Assembly: GCA_041584475.1 (NCBI GenBank)
Contig: JBFHDX010000018.1
Coordinates: forward strand, 1-45,666
Direction of reading: 5' to 3'
Length of the DNA: 45,666 nucleotides
Source of the DNA: JBFHDX01 sp041584475
GTDB taxonomy: Bacteria; Pseudomonadota; Alphaproteobacteria; UBA8366; JADFVY01
In this document: positions 7,383 to 16,207 of the stretch, piece by piece
Layout: the number at the start of each line of letters is the position of its first letter
Numbering within the stretch: the stretch's first letter is position 1
Translations under genes and position numbers: made by a program
Notes under the pieces: model-generated
The model's database searches: none
What the model saw: only the letters and a program-made list of their open reading frames with translations
Told to the model about the DNA's origin: nothing

Positions 7383-8543
7383 TCACCCCGCTTTCCGCAG
7401 CCGCTCCAGCCCCGCCTCGAGGTCGGCGATCAGATCGTCCGGATCCTCGAGCCCGACATGGATGCGCATCGTCTGGCCCGGCTCCTGCCACGTCGTCGCG
7501 CTGCGCGACTTGCTCGGCCAGGTCGGAATCAGCAGGCTTTCGAAGCCGCCCCAGCTGGCGCCCATGCCGTGATACTTCATGCCGTCCAGCAGCGCCGCCA
7601 ACGCCCCCCGGTCGTCGCTGGCGAGCACGAAGCCGAACAGACTGCAGGCGCCGGTGAAGTCGCGCCGCCAGAGCGCGTGGCCGGGATCGTCCTCAAGCGC
7701 CGGGTGCATGACGCGCCTCACCTCGGGCCGGGCGGCCAGCCAGCGCGCCACCCTGAGGCCGTTTTCCTGGTGGCGTTGCAGGCGCACCCCCATGGTGCGC
7801 AGGCCGCGCAGCGCCAGGTAGACGTCGTCCGGGCCGGCGCAGACACCGAGACTCTGCACGTCGGTGCGGACCCTGCCGAGCACGGCCTCGTCCCGCCAGA
7901 CGGTGACGCCGATATTCACGTCGGAGTGACCGACGATGTACTTGGTGCCGGCCTGCAGCGAAATGTCGGCGCCGAGCGCGAGCGGCCGGTAGTAGTAGCC
8001 GGCGCCCCAGGTGTTGTCGGCGATGACCATGGCGCCGGCGGCGTGGGCGGCCTCGGCGATCGCCGGCAGGTCCTGCACCTCGAAGGTCTGCGAACCCGGC
8101 GATTCGACGTAGACGACCGCCGTCTCGGGGCGGATCAGCCCGGCGATGCCGGCGCCGATCAGCGGGTCGTAATACTCGGTCTCGACGCCGAATCGTTTCA
8201 GCGTCGTGTCGCAGAAATGGCGCGTCGGCTGGTAGGCGCTGTCGGTCATCAGCAGGTGGTCGCCGGCCTTCAGGCAGGCGAGCAGCACGGTGGTGATCGC
8301 CGCCAGCCCCGACGGCGTGGCGATGGCGCCGGCACCGCCCTCGAGCTCGGCGACCGCGTCCTCCAGCGCAAAAGTCGTCGGCGTGCCGCGGCGGCCGTAG
8401 CGCACGCGAGCCTTGCCCATCTCGAGATAGGCGTCGAGCGTCGGGAACAGCACCGTCGAGGCGTGGTAGACGGGCGGATTGACGATGCCGTGGTTGGCGT
8501 GCGGGTCGCGGCCGGCATGGGTCAGCAAGGTGTCGTCTTTCAT
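7383..8543 (-). CDS. metC: Cystathionine beta-lyase (Cys/Met metabolism PLP enzyme)
   Basis: A 386-residue fold-type I PLP enzyme of the Cys/Met metabolism family. The N-terminal 'THAGRDP' and 'NPPVYHASTVLFPT' segments are typical of cystathionine beta-lyases. The PLP lysine lies in 'LQAGTKYIVGHSDVN' near residue 195, and 'IADNTWGAGYY' carries the cofactor-binding Asp. Cystathionine would be cleaved to homocysteine, pyruvate and ammonia; related cysteine desulfhydrase activity is possible. ATG 8543 was chosen because the family start follows directly; the upstream extension is antisense to the flavoprotein gene. It appears to form an operon with hisI downstream. Confidence 0.88.
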   Translation of the reverse strand: MKDDTLLTHAGRDPHANHGIVNPPVYHASTVLFPTLDAYLEMGKARVRYGRRGTPTTFALEDAVAELEGGAGAIATPSGLAAITTVLLACLKAGDHLLMTDSAYQPTRHFCDTTLKRFGVETEYYDPLIGAGIAGLIRPETAVVYVESPGSQTFEVQDLPAIAEAAHAAGAMVIADNTWGAGYYYRPLALGADISLQAGTKYIVGHSDVNIGVTVWRDEAVLGRVRTDVQSLGVCAGPDDVYLALRGLRTMGVRLQRHQENGLRVARWLAARPEVRRVMHPALEDDPGHALWRRDFTGACSLFGFVLASDDRGALAALLDGMKYHGMGASWGGFESLLIPTWPSKSRSATTWQEPGQTMRIHVGLEDPDDLIADLEAGLERLRKAG

Positions 8544-8652
8544 CGGATTTCCGCTTATCTTTGCGCCGCCTCGGCGGCAGGGCCGTTGTCGTCGGGGGCC
8601 GCATTCAAGCATCGCGGCGGCGGCAATTCCAGCGCGAAAGGACGGGGGCGGC

Positions 8653-9777
8653 GTGACGCGCGAGAGCGTCGAGTGCGTGGTGATCGGGGCCGGCGTGGTC
8701 GGACTGGCGGCGGCGCGGGCGCTGGCGCTCGCCGGGCGTGAGGTCGTCGTGCTCGAGGCGGCCGAGACGATCGGCACGGAGACGAGCTCGCGCAACAGCG
8801 AGGTGATCCACGCCGGGATCTACTATGCGGAGGGCAGCCTCAAGGCGCGCCTCTGCGTCGCCGGGCGCGACCGGCTCTACCGGTTCTGCGCCGAACGCGG
8901 CATCGCGCACGCGCGCTGCGGCAAGCTGATCGTCGCCGCAGCCGAGACCGAGGAGCCGGAGCTGGCGCGCATCGCCGCGGCCGCCGCGAGCAACGGTGTC
9001 GGCGACCTGCGGCGGCTCAACGCGGCGGCGCTGCGTGGCCTCGAGCCCGAGCTGCGCGGCACGGCGGCGCTGCTGTCGCCGTCGACCGGCATCGTCGACA
9101 GCCACGCACTCATGCTCGCCTGTCAGGGCGACCTCGAGGATCGCGGCGGCATGATCGCCTTCAACAGCCCGGTGAGCGGCGGGCGGATCGTCGAGGACGG
9201 CATCGAGCTTGCGGTCGGCGGCGCCGATGGGCTGCGCCTGGGCTGCCGGATGCTGGTCAACAGCGCCGGGCTGGGCGCCGTCGCGGTCGCGCGGACGCTG
9301 GCCGGCTTCCCGCGCAGATTCGTGCCGGCGCAGTATCTTGCGAAGGGCAATTACTACACGCTGTCAACGCGGCCGCCGTTCCGCCGCCTGATCTATCCCG
9401 TGCCCGAGGCGGGCGGGCTCGGCGTGCACCTGACGCTCGATCTCGCCGGTCGGGCGCGCTTCGGGCCCGACGTCGAATGGGTCGAGCGCATCGACTATGC
9501 CGTCGACCCGGGGCGCGCAGCGCGGTTCTACGGCGCAATCCGGCGCTACTGGCCGGGCCTGCCCGACAGCGCGCTCGAGCCCGGCTATGCGGGCATCAGG
9601 CCGAAGCTGGTGCCGGCCGGGGCGCCGCCGCAGGATTTCGTCGTCCAGGGGCCGTCGCGGCACGGCATACCGGGCCTCGTCAATTTGTTCGGCATCGAGT
9701 CCCCGGGACTCACCGCGGCGCTCGCGATCGCCGACCTCGTCGCGGCCGAGCTGGGCGTTACGCCGGCGTGCCGCTAG
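8653..9777 (+). CDS. FAD-dependent oxidoreductase, L-2-hydroxyglutarate oxidase-like
   Basis: A 374-residue flavoprotein of the DAO/L-2-hydroxyglutarate dehydrogenase family. The FAD-binding 'VVIGAGVVGLAAARALA' is at the N-terminus, followed by 'TSSRNSEVIHAGIYY', close to the Ser-x-x-Asn-Ser-x-Val-Ile-His-Ala-Gly signature of L-2-hydroxyglutarate oxidases. A C-terminal Gly-Ile-Glu-Ser-Pro-Gly-Leu-Thr segment closes the FAD site. It likely oxidises L-2-hydroxyglutarate or a similar 2-hydroxyacid. Start GTG 8653 fits the family. It is divergent from metC (109 bases apart) and convergent with the GNAT gene. Confidence 0.85.
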   Translation: MTRESVECVVIGAGVVGLAAARALALAGREVVVLEAAETIGTETSSRNSEVIHAGIYYAEGSLKARLCVAGRDRLYRFCAERGIAHARCGKLIVAAAETEEPELARIAAAAASNGVGDLRRLNAAALRGLEPELRGTAALLSPSTGIVDSHALMLACQGDLEDRGGMIAFNSPVSGGRIVEDGIELAVGGADGLRLGCRMLVNSAGLGAVAVARTLAGFPRRFVPAQYLAKGNYYTLSTRPPFRRLIYPVPEAGGLGVHLTLDLAGRARFGPDVEWVERIDYAVDPGRAARFYGAIRRYWPGLPDSALEPGYAGIRPKLVPAGAPPQDFVVQGPSRHGIPGLVNLFGIESPGLTAALAIADLVAAELGVTPACR

Positions 9778-9820
9778 TACATCATCGGCTTACGTGGAAT
9801 CGGCAGCGCGCCGGAGCGAA

Positions 9821-10780
9821 CTAATCGGATAATGCGCCAGGGGCCGGAATCGCCGTCGTCTTCTGATCGTACGGCTCGAAGCCCGCGCGCTGGTAGACGG
9901 CCAGCGCCGAAGGGTGGTCGAGCGTGCAGGTGTGCACCCACAGCCGCGACGGCGCGCGCGACCACGCCGCGTCGATCGCCCAGTCGAGCATGTAGCGTCC
10001 AAACCCGCGGCCCATGAAATCCTCGATCAGCCCAAAATAGGCGAGCTCGACGTCGGGTGGCTTGCGCAGATCGAGCTCGGCGTAGCCGGCCGGCGCGCCG
10101 CCGACGTAAAGCACGTAGATCTCGACCGCCTCGTCGCCGATGATCGCCGCCAGTGCGTCGTCGCCGAGCTGGTTGCGCTCGTACCAGTGCCACGGCGCGC
10201 CGACGGCGTTGTAAAGATATCGGTAGAAACCGACGTTCGGCGACTCGGCGCGCAGCAGCGCGATCTTCTGCGGCAGTACCGGCGGCCGGGCGGGCGACCG
10301 TTTCGGGGGCTTTCGCATCTCGAGATAGGTGACGGTCACCTCGGTCTCGCGCGCGGGCTCGCGCTCCGGCGGCTCGCCGAGCCAGCGCGCCATCACCGAG
10401 CGCGGCTCGGTCACGTAGCCGAGGGCGCGATAGAATCCGGCGACCGGGTTGCCGCTGCGGATCATCAGCTCGACCTTGGGCACATCGAGCGATTTCAGCC
10501 ACTTCTCGGCGTGCCGCGTGATTCGTCGGCCGAGCCCTTCGCCGCGCCGGTCGGGCGTGACGGCGACGTAATAGAGCCAACCGCGATGCCCGTCGTGGCC
10601 CGCCATGGCGCTGGCGACGATCCGCCTGCGCTCGGGGATGACGAAGATCTCGGCGTGCGGGACGGCGCGGGCGCGGGCGATGTCCTGCAGCGGGTCGTTC
10701 CACGGCCGCAGCAGGTCGCATTCCTCCCAGAGCGCGACGACGCGGTCGACGTCCCGGTCTTCGATCGGACGGACGGCCAC
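9821..10780 (-). CDS. Tandem GNAT acetyltransferase (YpeA-like domain plus second GNAT domain)
   Basis: A 319-residue protein with two GNAT folds. Domain 1 (about 1-145) resembles the YpeA family: 'VRPIEDRDVDRVVALWEECDL', acetyl-CoA loop 'VTPDRRGEGLGRRI' and 'GFYRALGYV'. Domain 2 (about 165-315) carries 'FYRYLYNAVGAPWHWYER', 'FGLIEDFMGRGFGRYML' and 'HPSALAVYQRAGFEPY'. Both domains are commonly separate proteins, so this looks like a natural fusion. The GTG start at 10780 lies 5 bases after the sseA stop; the frame is open further upstream but overlaps sseA antiparallel-free in another frame and is shadow. Substrates are unknown. It is the last gene of the cysK-alaX-sseA array. Confidence 0.82.
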   Translation of the reverse strand: MAVRPIEDRDVDRVVALWEECDLLRPWNDPLQDIARARAVPHAEIFVIPERRRIVASAMAGHDGHRGWLYYVAVTPDRRGEGLGRRITRHAEKWLKSLDVPKVELMIRSGNPVAGFYRALGYVTEPRSVMARWLGEPPEREPARETEVTVTYLEMRKPPKRSPARPPVLPQKIALLRAESPNVGFYRYLYNAVGAPWHWYERNQLGDDALAAIIGDEAVEIYVLYVGGAPAGYAELDLRKPPDVELAYFGLIEDFMGRGFGRYMLDWAIDAAWSRAPSRLWVHTCTLDHPSALAVYQRAGFEPYDQKTTAIPAPGALSD

Positions 10781-10785
10781 CGGTC

Positions 10786-11637
10786 TCAGGTCTCGATCGG
10801 CGACGCCGGATTGCCCGCCCACTCGTTCCACGAGCCGTCGAACACCGGCACGTCGGTGCGGCCGATCAGGTGAAGGGCGAGCGACAGGATGCAGGCCGTG
10901 ACGCCCGAGCCGCACGTCGTCACCATCGGTTTCGACAGGTCGACCCCGGCGTCCCGGAAGGCCTTCTCGATCGCGTCGGCCGGCAGCATGGTCTTGGCCT
11001 CCGGGTCGAGCACCGAGAGATACGGCAGGTTCAGCGAGCCCGGAATGTGGCCGCTCGGCAGGCCGGGCCAGGGCTCCGTCTCGCTGCCGTCGAAGCGCCC
11101 CGGGGAGCGCGCGTCGACGACCTGCTCGCGGCGGCGCTCGACATTGCCGAGAATCTGGTCGTATTCGCGCACCAGGAAGGTGTTGACGCGCGCCGTGAAA
11201 TGCCGTTCGCGCGGCTCGCTCGGCGCGTCGCTGACCGGCCGGCCCTCGGCGAGCCATTTGCCGAGGCCGCCGTCGAGCACGGCCACGTCGTCATGTCCGA
11301 AGACGCGGAACATCCACCAGACGCGGGCCGCGGCCGAGACGCCCGTCGTGTCGTAGACGACGATGCGGTTGCCGTCGCCGAGGCCGAGCTTGCGCACGCG
11401 GGCGGCGAATTTCTCGGGCGCCGGCAGCATGTGCGGCAGCGCCGAGCTGGTGTCGGCGATGTCGTCGATGTCGAAGAACACGGCGCCGGGAATGTGCTGC
11501 GCCGCGTACTCGGCGCGCGCGTCGCGGCCGGCGGGCGGCATGTGCCAGCTGGCGTCGACGACGCGCACGTCGGGCGCCTCGAGATGGCCGGCGAGCCAAT
11601 CGGTGCCGACCAGAGCCTCCGGGTTCACGTAGGACAT
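10786..11637 (-). CDS. sseA: 3-mercaptopyruvate/thiosulfate sulfurtransferase
   Basis: A 283-residue double-rhodanese protein. The inactive N-terminal domain runs to about residue 140 ('HIPGAVFFDIDDIAD'); the catalytic C-terminal domain holds the active-site loop 'CGSGVTA' near residue 238. That loop is the Cys-Gly-Ser/Thr-Gly-Val-Thr-Ala form of mercaptopyruvate sulfurtransferases, so 3-mercaptopyruvate is the likely sulfur donor, though thiosulfate is possible. ATG 11637 was preferred to the in-frame ATG at 11658 because GGGAAG lies 6-7 bases upstream. The next gene upstream, alaX, ends 21 bases away, and the GNAT gene follows 5 bases downstream. Confidence 0.9.
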   Translation of the reverse strand: MSYVNPEALVGTDWLAGHLEAPDVRVVDASWHMPPAGRDARAEYAAQHIPGAVFFDIDDIADTSSALPHMLPAPEKFAARVRKLGLGDGNRIVVYDTTGVSAAARVWWMFRVFGHDDVAVLDGGLGKWLAEGRPVSDAPSEPRERHFTARVNTFLVREYDQILGNVERRREQVVDARSPGRFDGSETEPWPGLPSGHIPGSLNLPYLSVLDPEAKTMLPADAIEKAFRDAGVDLSKPMVTTCGSGVTACILSLALHLIGRTDVPVFDGSWNEWAGNPASPIET

Positions 11638-11658
11638 CGCAATCTTCCCATATTTCAC

Positions 11659-12366
11659 TCAATCGTCGCACAAAATGACGTTTACACGCCTGTTCAGCTT
11701 GCCCTTGTTCTCGATCTTGGCGACGGCGACGCGGCCGATCTCGCCGGTGCGCGCGACGTGGGTGCCGCCGCAGGGCTGCAGATCGAGGCCGGCGACTTCC
11801 ATCAGCCGCACCCGCCCCGAACCGCGCGGCGGCTGCACCGACATCGTACGCACGAGGTCGGGGTTGGCATCGAGCTCCTCGTCGGTGATCCAGCGGTGCG
11901 ACAGCGGCCGGTCGTCCGCCACCATCCGGTTCAGCGTATCGGTCAGCTCGGCCTTGTCCAGCAAATGGCCCGCCGTGTCGAAATCGATGCGACTCTTCTC
12001 GGCGCCGACCTGGGCGCCGGTGATGCGGCAAGGCACCGCCGCGCACACGAGGTGGAGGAGGCTGTGCATACGCATGTGGCGGTAGCGTCGCGCCCAGTCG
12101 ATCCGCGCGGTGACCCAGGCACCCGGCGCCGGCGGTGTCGCGTCGTCGGCGATCACGTGCACGATCGCGTCCGCGTCCTTGACCGTATCGCGCACTTCGA
12201 GCTCCGACCCGTCGGGCAGCCGGAGCACGCCTGTGTCGCCCGGCTGCCCGCCGCCCGTAGGATAGAAGACGGTACGGTCGAGCGCGACCCGGCCCGGTGC
12301 GGCCGCGGTGACCACGGCGGTGCACTCGCGCAGATAGGAGTCGTCGCGGAACAGCTCCTCGGTCAT
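11659..12366 (-). CDS. Alanyl-tRNA editing protein (AlaX-type)
   Basis: A 235-residue free-standing editing domain related to the C-terminal part of alanyl-tRNA synthetase. It hydrolyses misacylated Ser- or Gly-tRNA(Ala). Zinc ligands are visible: His-x3-His at residues 101 and 105 ('MHSLLHLV') and Cys-Gly-Gly-Thr-His at 199-203. The 'FYPTGGGQPGDTG' motif of the AlaRS-type second domain is also present. ATG 12366 lies 4 bases after the cysK stop, so the two are very likely co-transcribed. Coupling of serine/cysteine metabolism with Ser-tRNA(Ala) proofreading is a reasonable but unproven reading of this neighbourhood. Confidence 0.9.
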   Translation of the reverse strand: MTEELFRDDSYLRECTAVVTAAAPGRVALDRTVFYPTGGGQPGDTGVLRLPDGSELEVRDTVKDADAIVHVIADDATPPAPGAWVTARIDWARRYRHMRMHSLLHLVCAAVPCRITGAQVGAEKSRIDFDTAGHLLDKAELTDTLNRMVADDRPLSHRWITDEELDANPDLVRTMSVQPPRGSGRVRLMEVAGLDLQPCGGTHVARTGEIGRVAVAKIENKGKLNRRVNVILCDD

Positions 12367-12370
12367 CGCC

Positions 12371-13372
12371 TCACTCCAGCCAGGCGGGTGTCGGCAGCCC
12401 TTTCCCGCGCAGGAATTCCGGGTTGAACATCTTGGACTGGTACCGCGTTCCCGAATCGCACAGCACGGTGACGATCGTGTGCCCCGGTCCCATGTGGCGG
12501 GCGAGCCGGATCGCGCCGGCGACGTTGATTCCGCTCGAGCCACCGAGGCACAGGCCCTCGTGCTGCAGCAGGTCGAAGGCGACCGGCAGCGCCTCTTCGT
12601 CGGGGATCTGGAACGGCACGTCGACGATCACCCCTTCGAGGTTGGCGGTGATGCGGCCCTGACCGATGCCTTCGGTGATCGAATCGCCCTCGGATTTCAG
12701 CTCGCCATGGGCGTACCAGCTGTACAGCGCCGCGCCCATCGGGTCGGCGATGGCGATGACGACGTCCCTGTTGCGCTCCTTCAGCGCCAGCGAGACGCCG
12801 CCCAGCGTGCCGCCGGTGCCGACGGCGCAGACGAAGCCGTCGACCGTGCCGTCGGTCTGTTCCCAGATTTCGGGGCCGGTAGTGCGGTAATGCCCGTCGC
12901 GGTTGGCGACGTTGTCGAACTGGTTTGCCCAGATCGCGCCGTTCGGCTCGGTCTTCGCCAGCTCCTCCGCGAGCCGGCCGGAGACTTTGACGTAGTTGTT
13001 CGGATCCCTGTAGGGGACGGCGGGCACCTCGCGCAGCTCGGCCCCGGCAAGCCGGATCATGTCCTTCTTTTCCTGGCTCTGCGTCTCGGGGATGACGATG
13101 ACGGTCCGGTAACCGCGCGCGTTGCCGACGAGCGCGAGGCCGATCCCGGTGTTGCCCGCCGTGCCCTCGACGACGATGCCGCCGGGCCGCAGAACGCCCC
13201 GGCGCTCGGCGTCCTCGATGATGGCCAGCGCTGCGCGGTCCTTGACCGAACCGCCCGGATTGAGAAATTCCGCCTTGCCGAGGATCGTGCAGCCGGTGAT
13301 CTCGGAGGCTTGCCGGAGTTTGATCAGCGGCGTGTTGCCGATGGTGTCGGTGAATCCGTCGCGAATATCCAT
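12371..13372 (-). CDS. cysK: Cysteine synthase A (O-acetylserine sulfhydrylase)
   Basis: A 333-residue fold-type II PLP enzyme that makes cysteine from O-acetylserine and sulfide. The PLP lysine is in 'NPGGSVKDRAAL' near residue 45; the substrate loop is 'EGTAGNTGIGLA', the phosphate cradle 'GTGGTLGG', and 'LGGSSGIN' completes the site. The loop reads Thr-Ala-Gly-Asn-Thr-Gly rather than the usual Thr-Ser-Gly-Asn-Thr-Gly, a known variant in some alphaproteobacterial enzymes. It heads the minus-strand array cysK-alaX-sseA-GNAT with 4-21 base gaps, placing cysteine synthesis and mercaptopyruvate sulfur transfer in one unit. Confidence 0.92.
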   Translation of the reverse strand: MDIRDGFTDTIGNTPLIKLRQASEITGCTILGKAEFLNPGGSVKDRAALAIIEDAERRGVLRPGGIVVEGTAGNTGIGLALVGNARGYRTVIVIPETQSQEKKDMIRLAGAELREVPAVPYRDPNNYVKVSGRLAEELAKTEPNGAIWANQFDNVANRDGHYRTTGPEIWEQTDGTVDGFVCAVGTGGTLGGVSLALKERNRDVVIAIADPMGAALYSWYAHGELKSEGDSITEGIGQGRITANLEGVIVDVPFQIPDEEALPVAFDLLQHEGLCLGGSSGINVAGAIRLARHMGPGHTIVTVLCDSGTRYQSKMFNPEFLRGKGLPTPAWLE

Positions 13373-13439
13373 GCGTTGCTTGTTCGTCGCTTGAGGTGCC
13401 GCCCGGCACGGCGCAACCTAGCCGCGGCCTATCCGGGAA

Positions 13440-14060
13440 TCAAGCGCCCTCGGGCCCGGTTCGGCGCCATTCGCGGCGCAGCCCCTCGCGGTGCAGCGCC
13501 AGCCATTGCAGGGCCGTCACGGCGATCAGATTGGTGATCCCGCCACGCTCGATCCGGGCCAGCGCATTGTCCAGCGAGTCGACGGAGACCCGGATATCCT
13601 CGCCCTCGTCGGCGACGCCGTGAACGCCGCCGACTCCACTGCTGTCGACGCGACCGCAATAGATGGCGACCCGTTCCGACGACCCGCCCGGCGTCGTGAA
13701 CGCGTCGACGATCGGTACGATACGGTCGACCGAACAGCCGGCCTCTTCGAGCACCTCGCGGCGCACGACGTCCTCTGCCGTCTCGCCGTTCTCGACTTCC
13801 CCGGCGACGATCTCGACGAGCCAGGGATCGACCGCGGCGGCCAGTGCGCCGATGCGGAACTGCTCTATCAGGACGACGGTGTCGCGAACCGGGTCGTAGG
13901 GCAGCAGCGCCGCGGCATGGCCGCGCGTGAAGACCTCGCGGACGACCGGCGCCCCCCAGCCGCCCGCGAACAGGCGATGGCGCAATTGGTAGCGGTCCAC
14001 GCGGAAATAGCCGCTCCATACGGTTTCGTAATCGAGAATCTCGACGTCGTCGCGGGTCAT
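13440..14060 (-). CDS. NUDIX hydrolase, ADP-ribose pyrophosphatase type
   Basis: A 206-residue NUDIX protein resembling ADP-ribose pyrophosphatases (NudF type), which split ADP-ribose into AMP and ribose-5-phosphate. The NUDIX box 'GEVENGETAEDVVRREVLEE' near residues 90-110 has the full Gly-x5-Glu-x7-Arg-Glu-x2-Glu-Glu pattern. The N-terminal strand 'GYFRVDRYQLRHRLF' and the 'FTTPGGSSERVAIYCG' segment are typical. ATG 14060 was chosen over the longer frame because GGAGG lies about 9 bases upstream. The gene is divergent from the enolase-superfamily gene and 67 bases upstream of cysK. Confidence 0.88.
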   Translation of the reverse strand: MTRDDVEILDYETVWSGYFRVDRYQLRHRLFAGGWGAPVVREVFTRGHAAALLPYDPVRDTVVLIEQFRIGALAAAVDPWLVEIVAGEVENGETAEDVVRREVLEEAGCSVDRIVPIVDAFTTPGGSSERVAIYCGRVDSSGVGGVHGVADEGEDIRVSVDSLDNALARIERGGITNLIAVTALQWLALHREGLRREWRRTGPEGA

Positions 14061-14201
14061 GCGTTGGTCCTCCGCTGCGCCGGCCCGGGCTCGAACGCCA
14101 GCTGCTTCCGTTACTTCCGCCGTATGGGGTGCCGACGGCGTCATGGCGGTCGATTTTTTGTGTTGCCGGACCGGTTATGAGGCGTGTTTACTTCCCGTGC
14201 A

Positions 14202-15383
14202 ATGGCCACATTTGAAGAAAATGCTCCGGTCCTGGAGCGCACCCGGCGGGCCGCCCCCAAGCGCGCCGCCGTCCACACCATCGAACGCATCGAGATAAGC
14301 CACCACGTCCTGCCGCTGGACCCGCCCTTCGCGGCGGCGTGGGACAGCCGACCGCGACGCGAGTTCGCCATGTCGGTGGTGCGCGTGTCCACCGGCGACG
14401 GCGCCGTCGGCATCGGGACGGGCACGCCGCTCGAGGGCATAAAAGACAGTCTCGGACTGCTCGTCGGGCACGACGCCCTCGACCTCGAACGTCATTACGA
14501 AATCCTCTCGAACATCGATTTTCACGGCTGTCGGCCGTGGCCGATCGACATCGCGCTTTGGGATCTCGCCGGCAAGATCAAGGGCCAGCCGGTCTGGGCT
14601 TTGCTCGGCGGCGCGTCGGGGCGCGTTCCCTGCTACGTCTCGACCGGCGTCCTGCGGGACGCGGGATCGCTGGCTGAAAAAGCGGACGAGCTGGTCGCTC
14701 GCGGTTTTCCGGCAATCAAGATCCGCTTGCATCGTGAAAACTGGCGCGACGATATCCGCGGCATCGAGGCCGTGCGCGCGCGAATCGGCGATCGCGCGGA
14801 GCTTCTCGTCGATTGCAATCAGGGCTGGCGGATGCCCTGGGATGCCGCACCGTCCTGGACCTACCATCAGGCGCTGGTCGTCGCGCGGGAACTCGTGCGG
14901 CTGGGTGTCTACTGGATGGAGGAGCCGGTCCACCGCGGCAACTACAAGGGCATGGCGGCGCTGCGCAACGCGGTACCGATGCGCATTGCCGCCGGCGAGA
15001 TGACCCGTGAAGAACACGCGCTGCAGGACCTGATCAGCTGGCAGAGCGTCGACGTCCTGCAGCCGGACGCGACGCTGACCTGCGGCATCACCGGCTTGCT
15101 CGGGATCGCCCAGCGGGCGCGCGCGGCCGACGTAGCCTTTACACCGCACACTTGGGGCAACGGGATCGGCCTGCTGGCCAACGCCCACCTCTTTGCCGGC
15201 TGCGGCGGCGGACCGTGGCTCGAATTTCCGTACGATCCGCCGGAGTGGACGCCGGAGCGGCGGGATTTCGCACTCGCCGAGCCCGTCACTGTCGATGCAG
15301 ACGGTACGATCACGCTGTCGGATGCGCCGGGGCTAGGCCTCGAACTCGACGAGGACAGGCTAGAGAAGCTGCGGGTCGGCTGA
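14202..15383 (+). CDS. Enolase-superfamily enzyme, mandelate racemase/muconate lactonizing type
   Basis: A 393-residue sugar-acid dehydratase or racemase of the enolase superfamily. A capping domain is followed by a TIM-barrel with metal ligands Asp in 'LLVDCNQGW', Glu in 'YWMEEPVH' and Glu in 'IAAGEMTRE'. A Lys-Ile-Arg motif ('AIKIRLHRE') and a His in 'FTPHTWGNGIGL' place it nearer the mandelate racemase or D-sugar-acid dehydratase subgroup. The substrate cannot be named. ATG 14202 gives a sensible N-terminus; an in-frame GTG at 14184 is an alternative and neither has a strong ribosome binding site. It converges on the next lipoprotein gene with only 3 bases between stops. Confidence 0.85.
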   Translation: MATFEENAPVLERTRRAAPKRAAVHTIERIEISHHVLPLDPPFAAAWDSRPRREFAMSVVRVSTGDGAVGIGTGTPLEGIKDSLGLLVGHDALDLERHYEILSNIDFHGCRPWPIDIALWDLAGKIKGQPVWALLGGASGRVPCYVSTGVLRDAGSLAEKADELVARGFPAIKIRLHRENWRDDIRGIEAVRARIGDRAELLVDCNQGWRMPWDAAPSWTYHQALVVARELVRLGVYWMEEPVHRGNYKGMAALRNAVPMRIAAGEMTREEHALQDLISWQSVDVLQPDATLTCGITGLLGIAQRARAADVAFTPHTWGNGIGLLANAHLFAGCGGGPWLEFPYDPPEWTPERRDFALAEPVTVDADGTITLSDAPGLGLELDEDRLEKLRVG

Positions 15384-15386
15384 CGC

Positions 15387-16034
15387 TTACGGCTCGGTGC
15401 TCATCTGGCGACCGGGGATCTCGCGGCACCGGTTTTGCTCGACGAGAGTCAGGGTCGGTTCGATCGACAGCGGCGGATCCGAGTAGGTCTTCTCGTTCAG
15501 ATCGCTGCCGAGCGATTCCAGCAGGATGGACATGTCGCGCCAGTGCAGCGTGTCGCGGCGCGTCCGGACGAACCAGACGATCGTCGCCGCGCTGTGGCCG
15601 GGTACGCAATCGCCGAAGAAGGTTCGGGTTTCCTCGACCAGCTGGCCGTTGACGTGGCTGTAGAGTCGCCCCGGATAGCGGTATCGCGTCGAGCCGCCGG
15701 TCATGCGACCGCCGGTCGGCGAGCGCACATAGAGCGACAGATTCGACTCGCAGTCGTAGCAGCGCCGACCGGCGAAGATCAGGTAGGGCGGCTTGTCCCG
15801 CGCCGCGAGCTGGCCGATGAACTGCAGGTCGACGACCTCGGACTGCAATGCCGCGCCGTTGCGAAACAGCACCGTGGCGCGCTTCTCGCCGTAAATCCCG
15901 TCATCCACCTGCCCGATATGGCCGACGATTCGCCGCGGCATCCAGTCCCTGTCGACGATCAGCGGATCGGAGGAACAGGCGACCAGCAGTGCGGCCAGCA
16001 ACAGCGGCTGGATCCCCTTGGGCAGGACCTTCAT
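15387..16034 (-). CDS. Hypothetical lipoprotein
   Basis: A 215-residue predicted lipoprotein with a signal peptide ending in Leu-Val-Ala-Cys at about 17-20. Mature sequence includes 'YLIFAGRRCYDCESNLSLYV', with two close cysteines that may form a disulfide, and a later third and fourth Cys. No known domain is recognised. GAGG lies about 9 bases before the ATG. The gene sits alone between the enolase-superfamily gene and the desaturase and has its own AT-rich upstream region near 16095-16125. Confidence 0.7.
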   Translation of the reverse strand: MKVLPKGIQPLLLAALLVACSSDPLIVDRDWMPRRIVGHIGQVDDGIYGEKRATVLFRNGAALQSEVVDLQFIGQLAARDKPPYLIFAGRRCYDCESNLSLYVRSPTGGRMTGGSTRYRYPGRLYSHVNGQLVEETRTFFGDCVPGHSAATIVWFVRTRRDTLHWRDMSILLESLGSDLNEKTYSDPPLSIEPTLTLVEQNRCREIPGRQMSTEP

Positions 16035-16207
16035 TGCACGCGCCTCTTCTGTCTCGGCACCGGCCGCGGCCGGCTGCGAATCGTCTCGAGCATCGGATTA
16101 CAGGGCAATAAGACTAAATATTTGTAAAAACCTGCGTCCCGCCGGCGAAAATGCGGGGCGCCAGGCGACCTCGGGGAGCCTCACATCATGTCGGCGCGGC
16201 CGCCCGA

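Noticed and set aside
10870..12426. A 518-residue plus-strand frame across sseA and alaX
   Set aside because: Both minus-strand genes under it have complete motifs; this is a shadow frame.
16060..16073. Perfect 14-base GC palindrome CCGGCCGCGGCCGG
   Set aside because: Made only of G and C in a GC-rich genome, with no T tract or regulatory context; likely chance.
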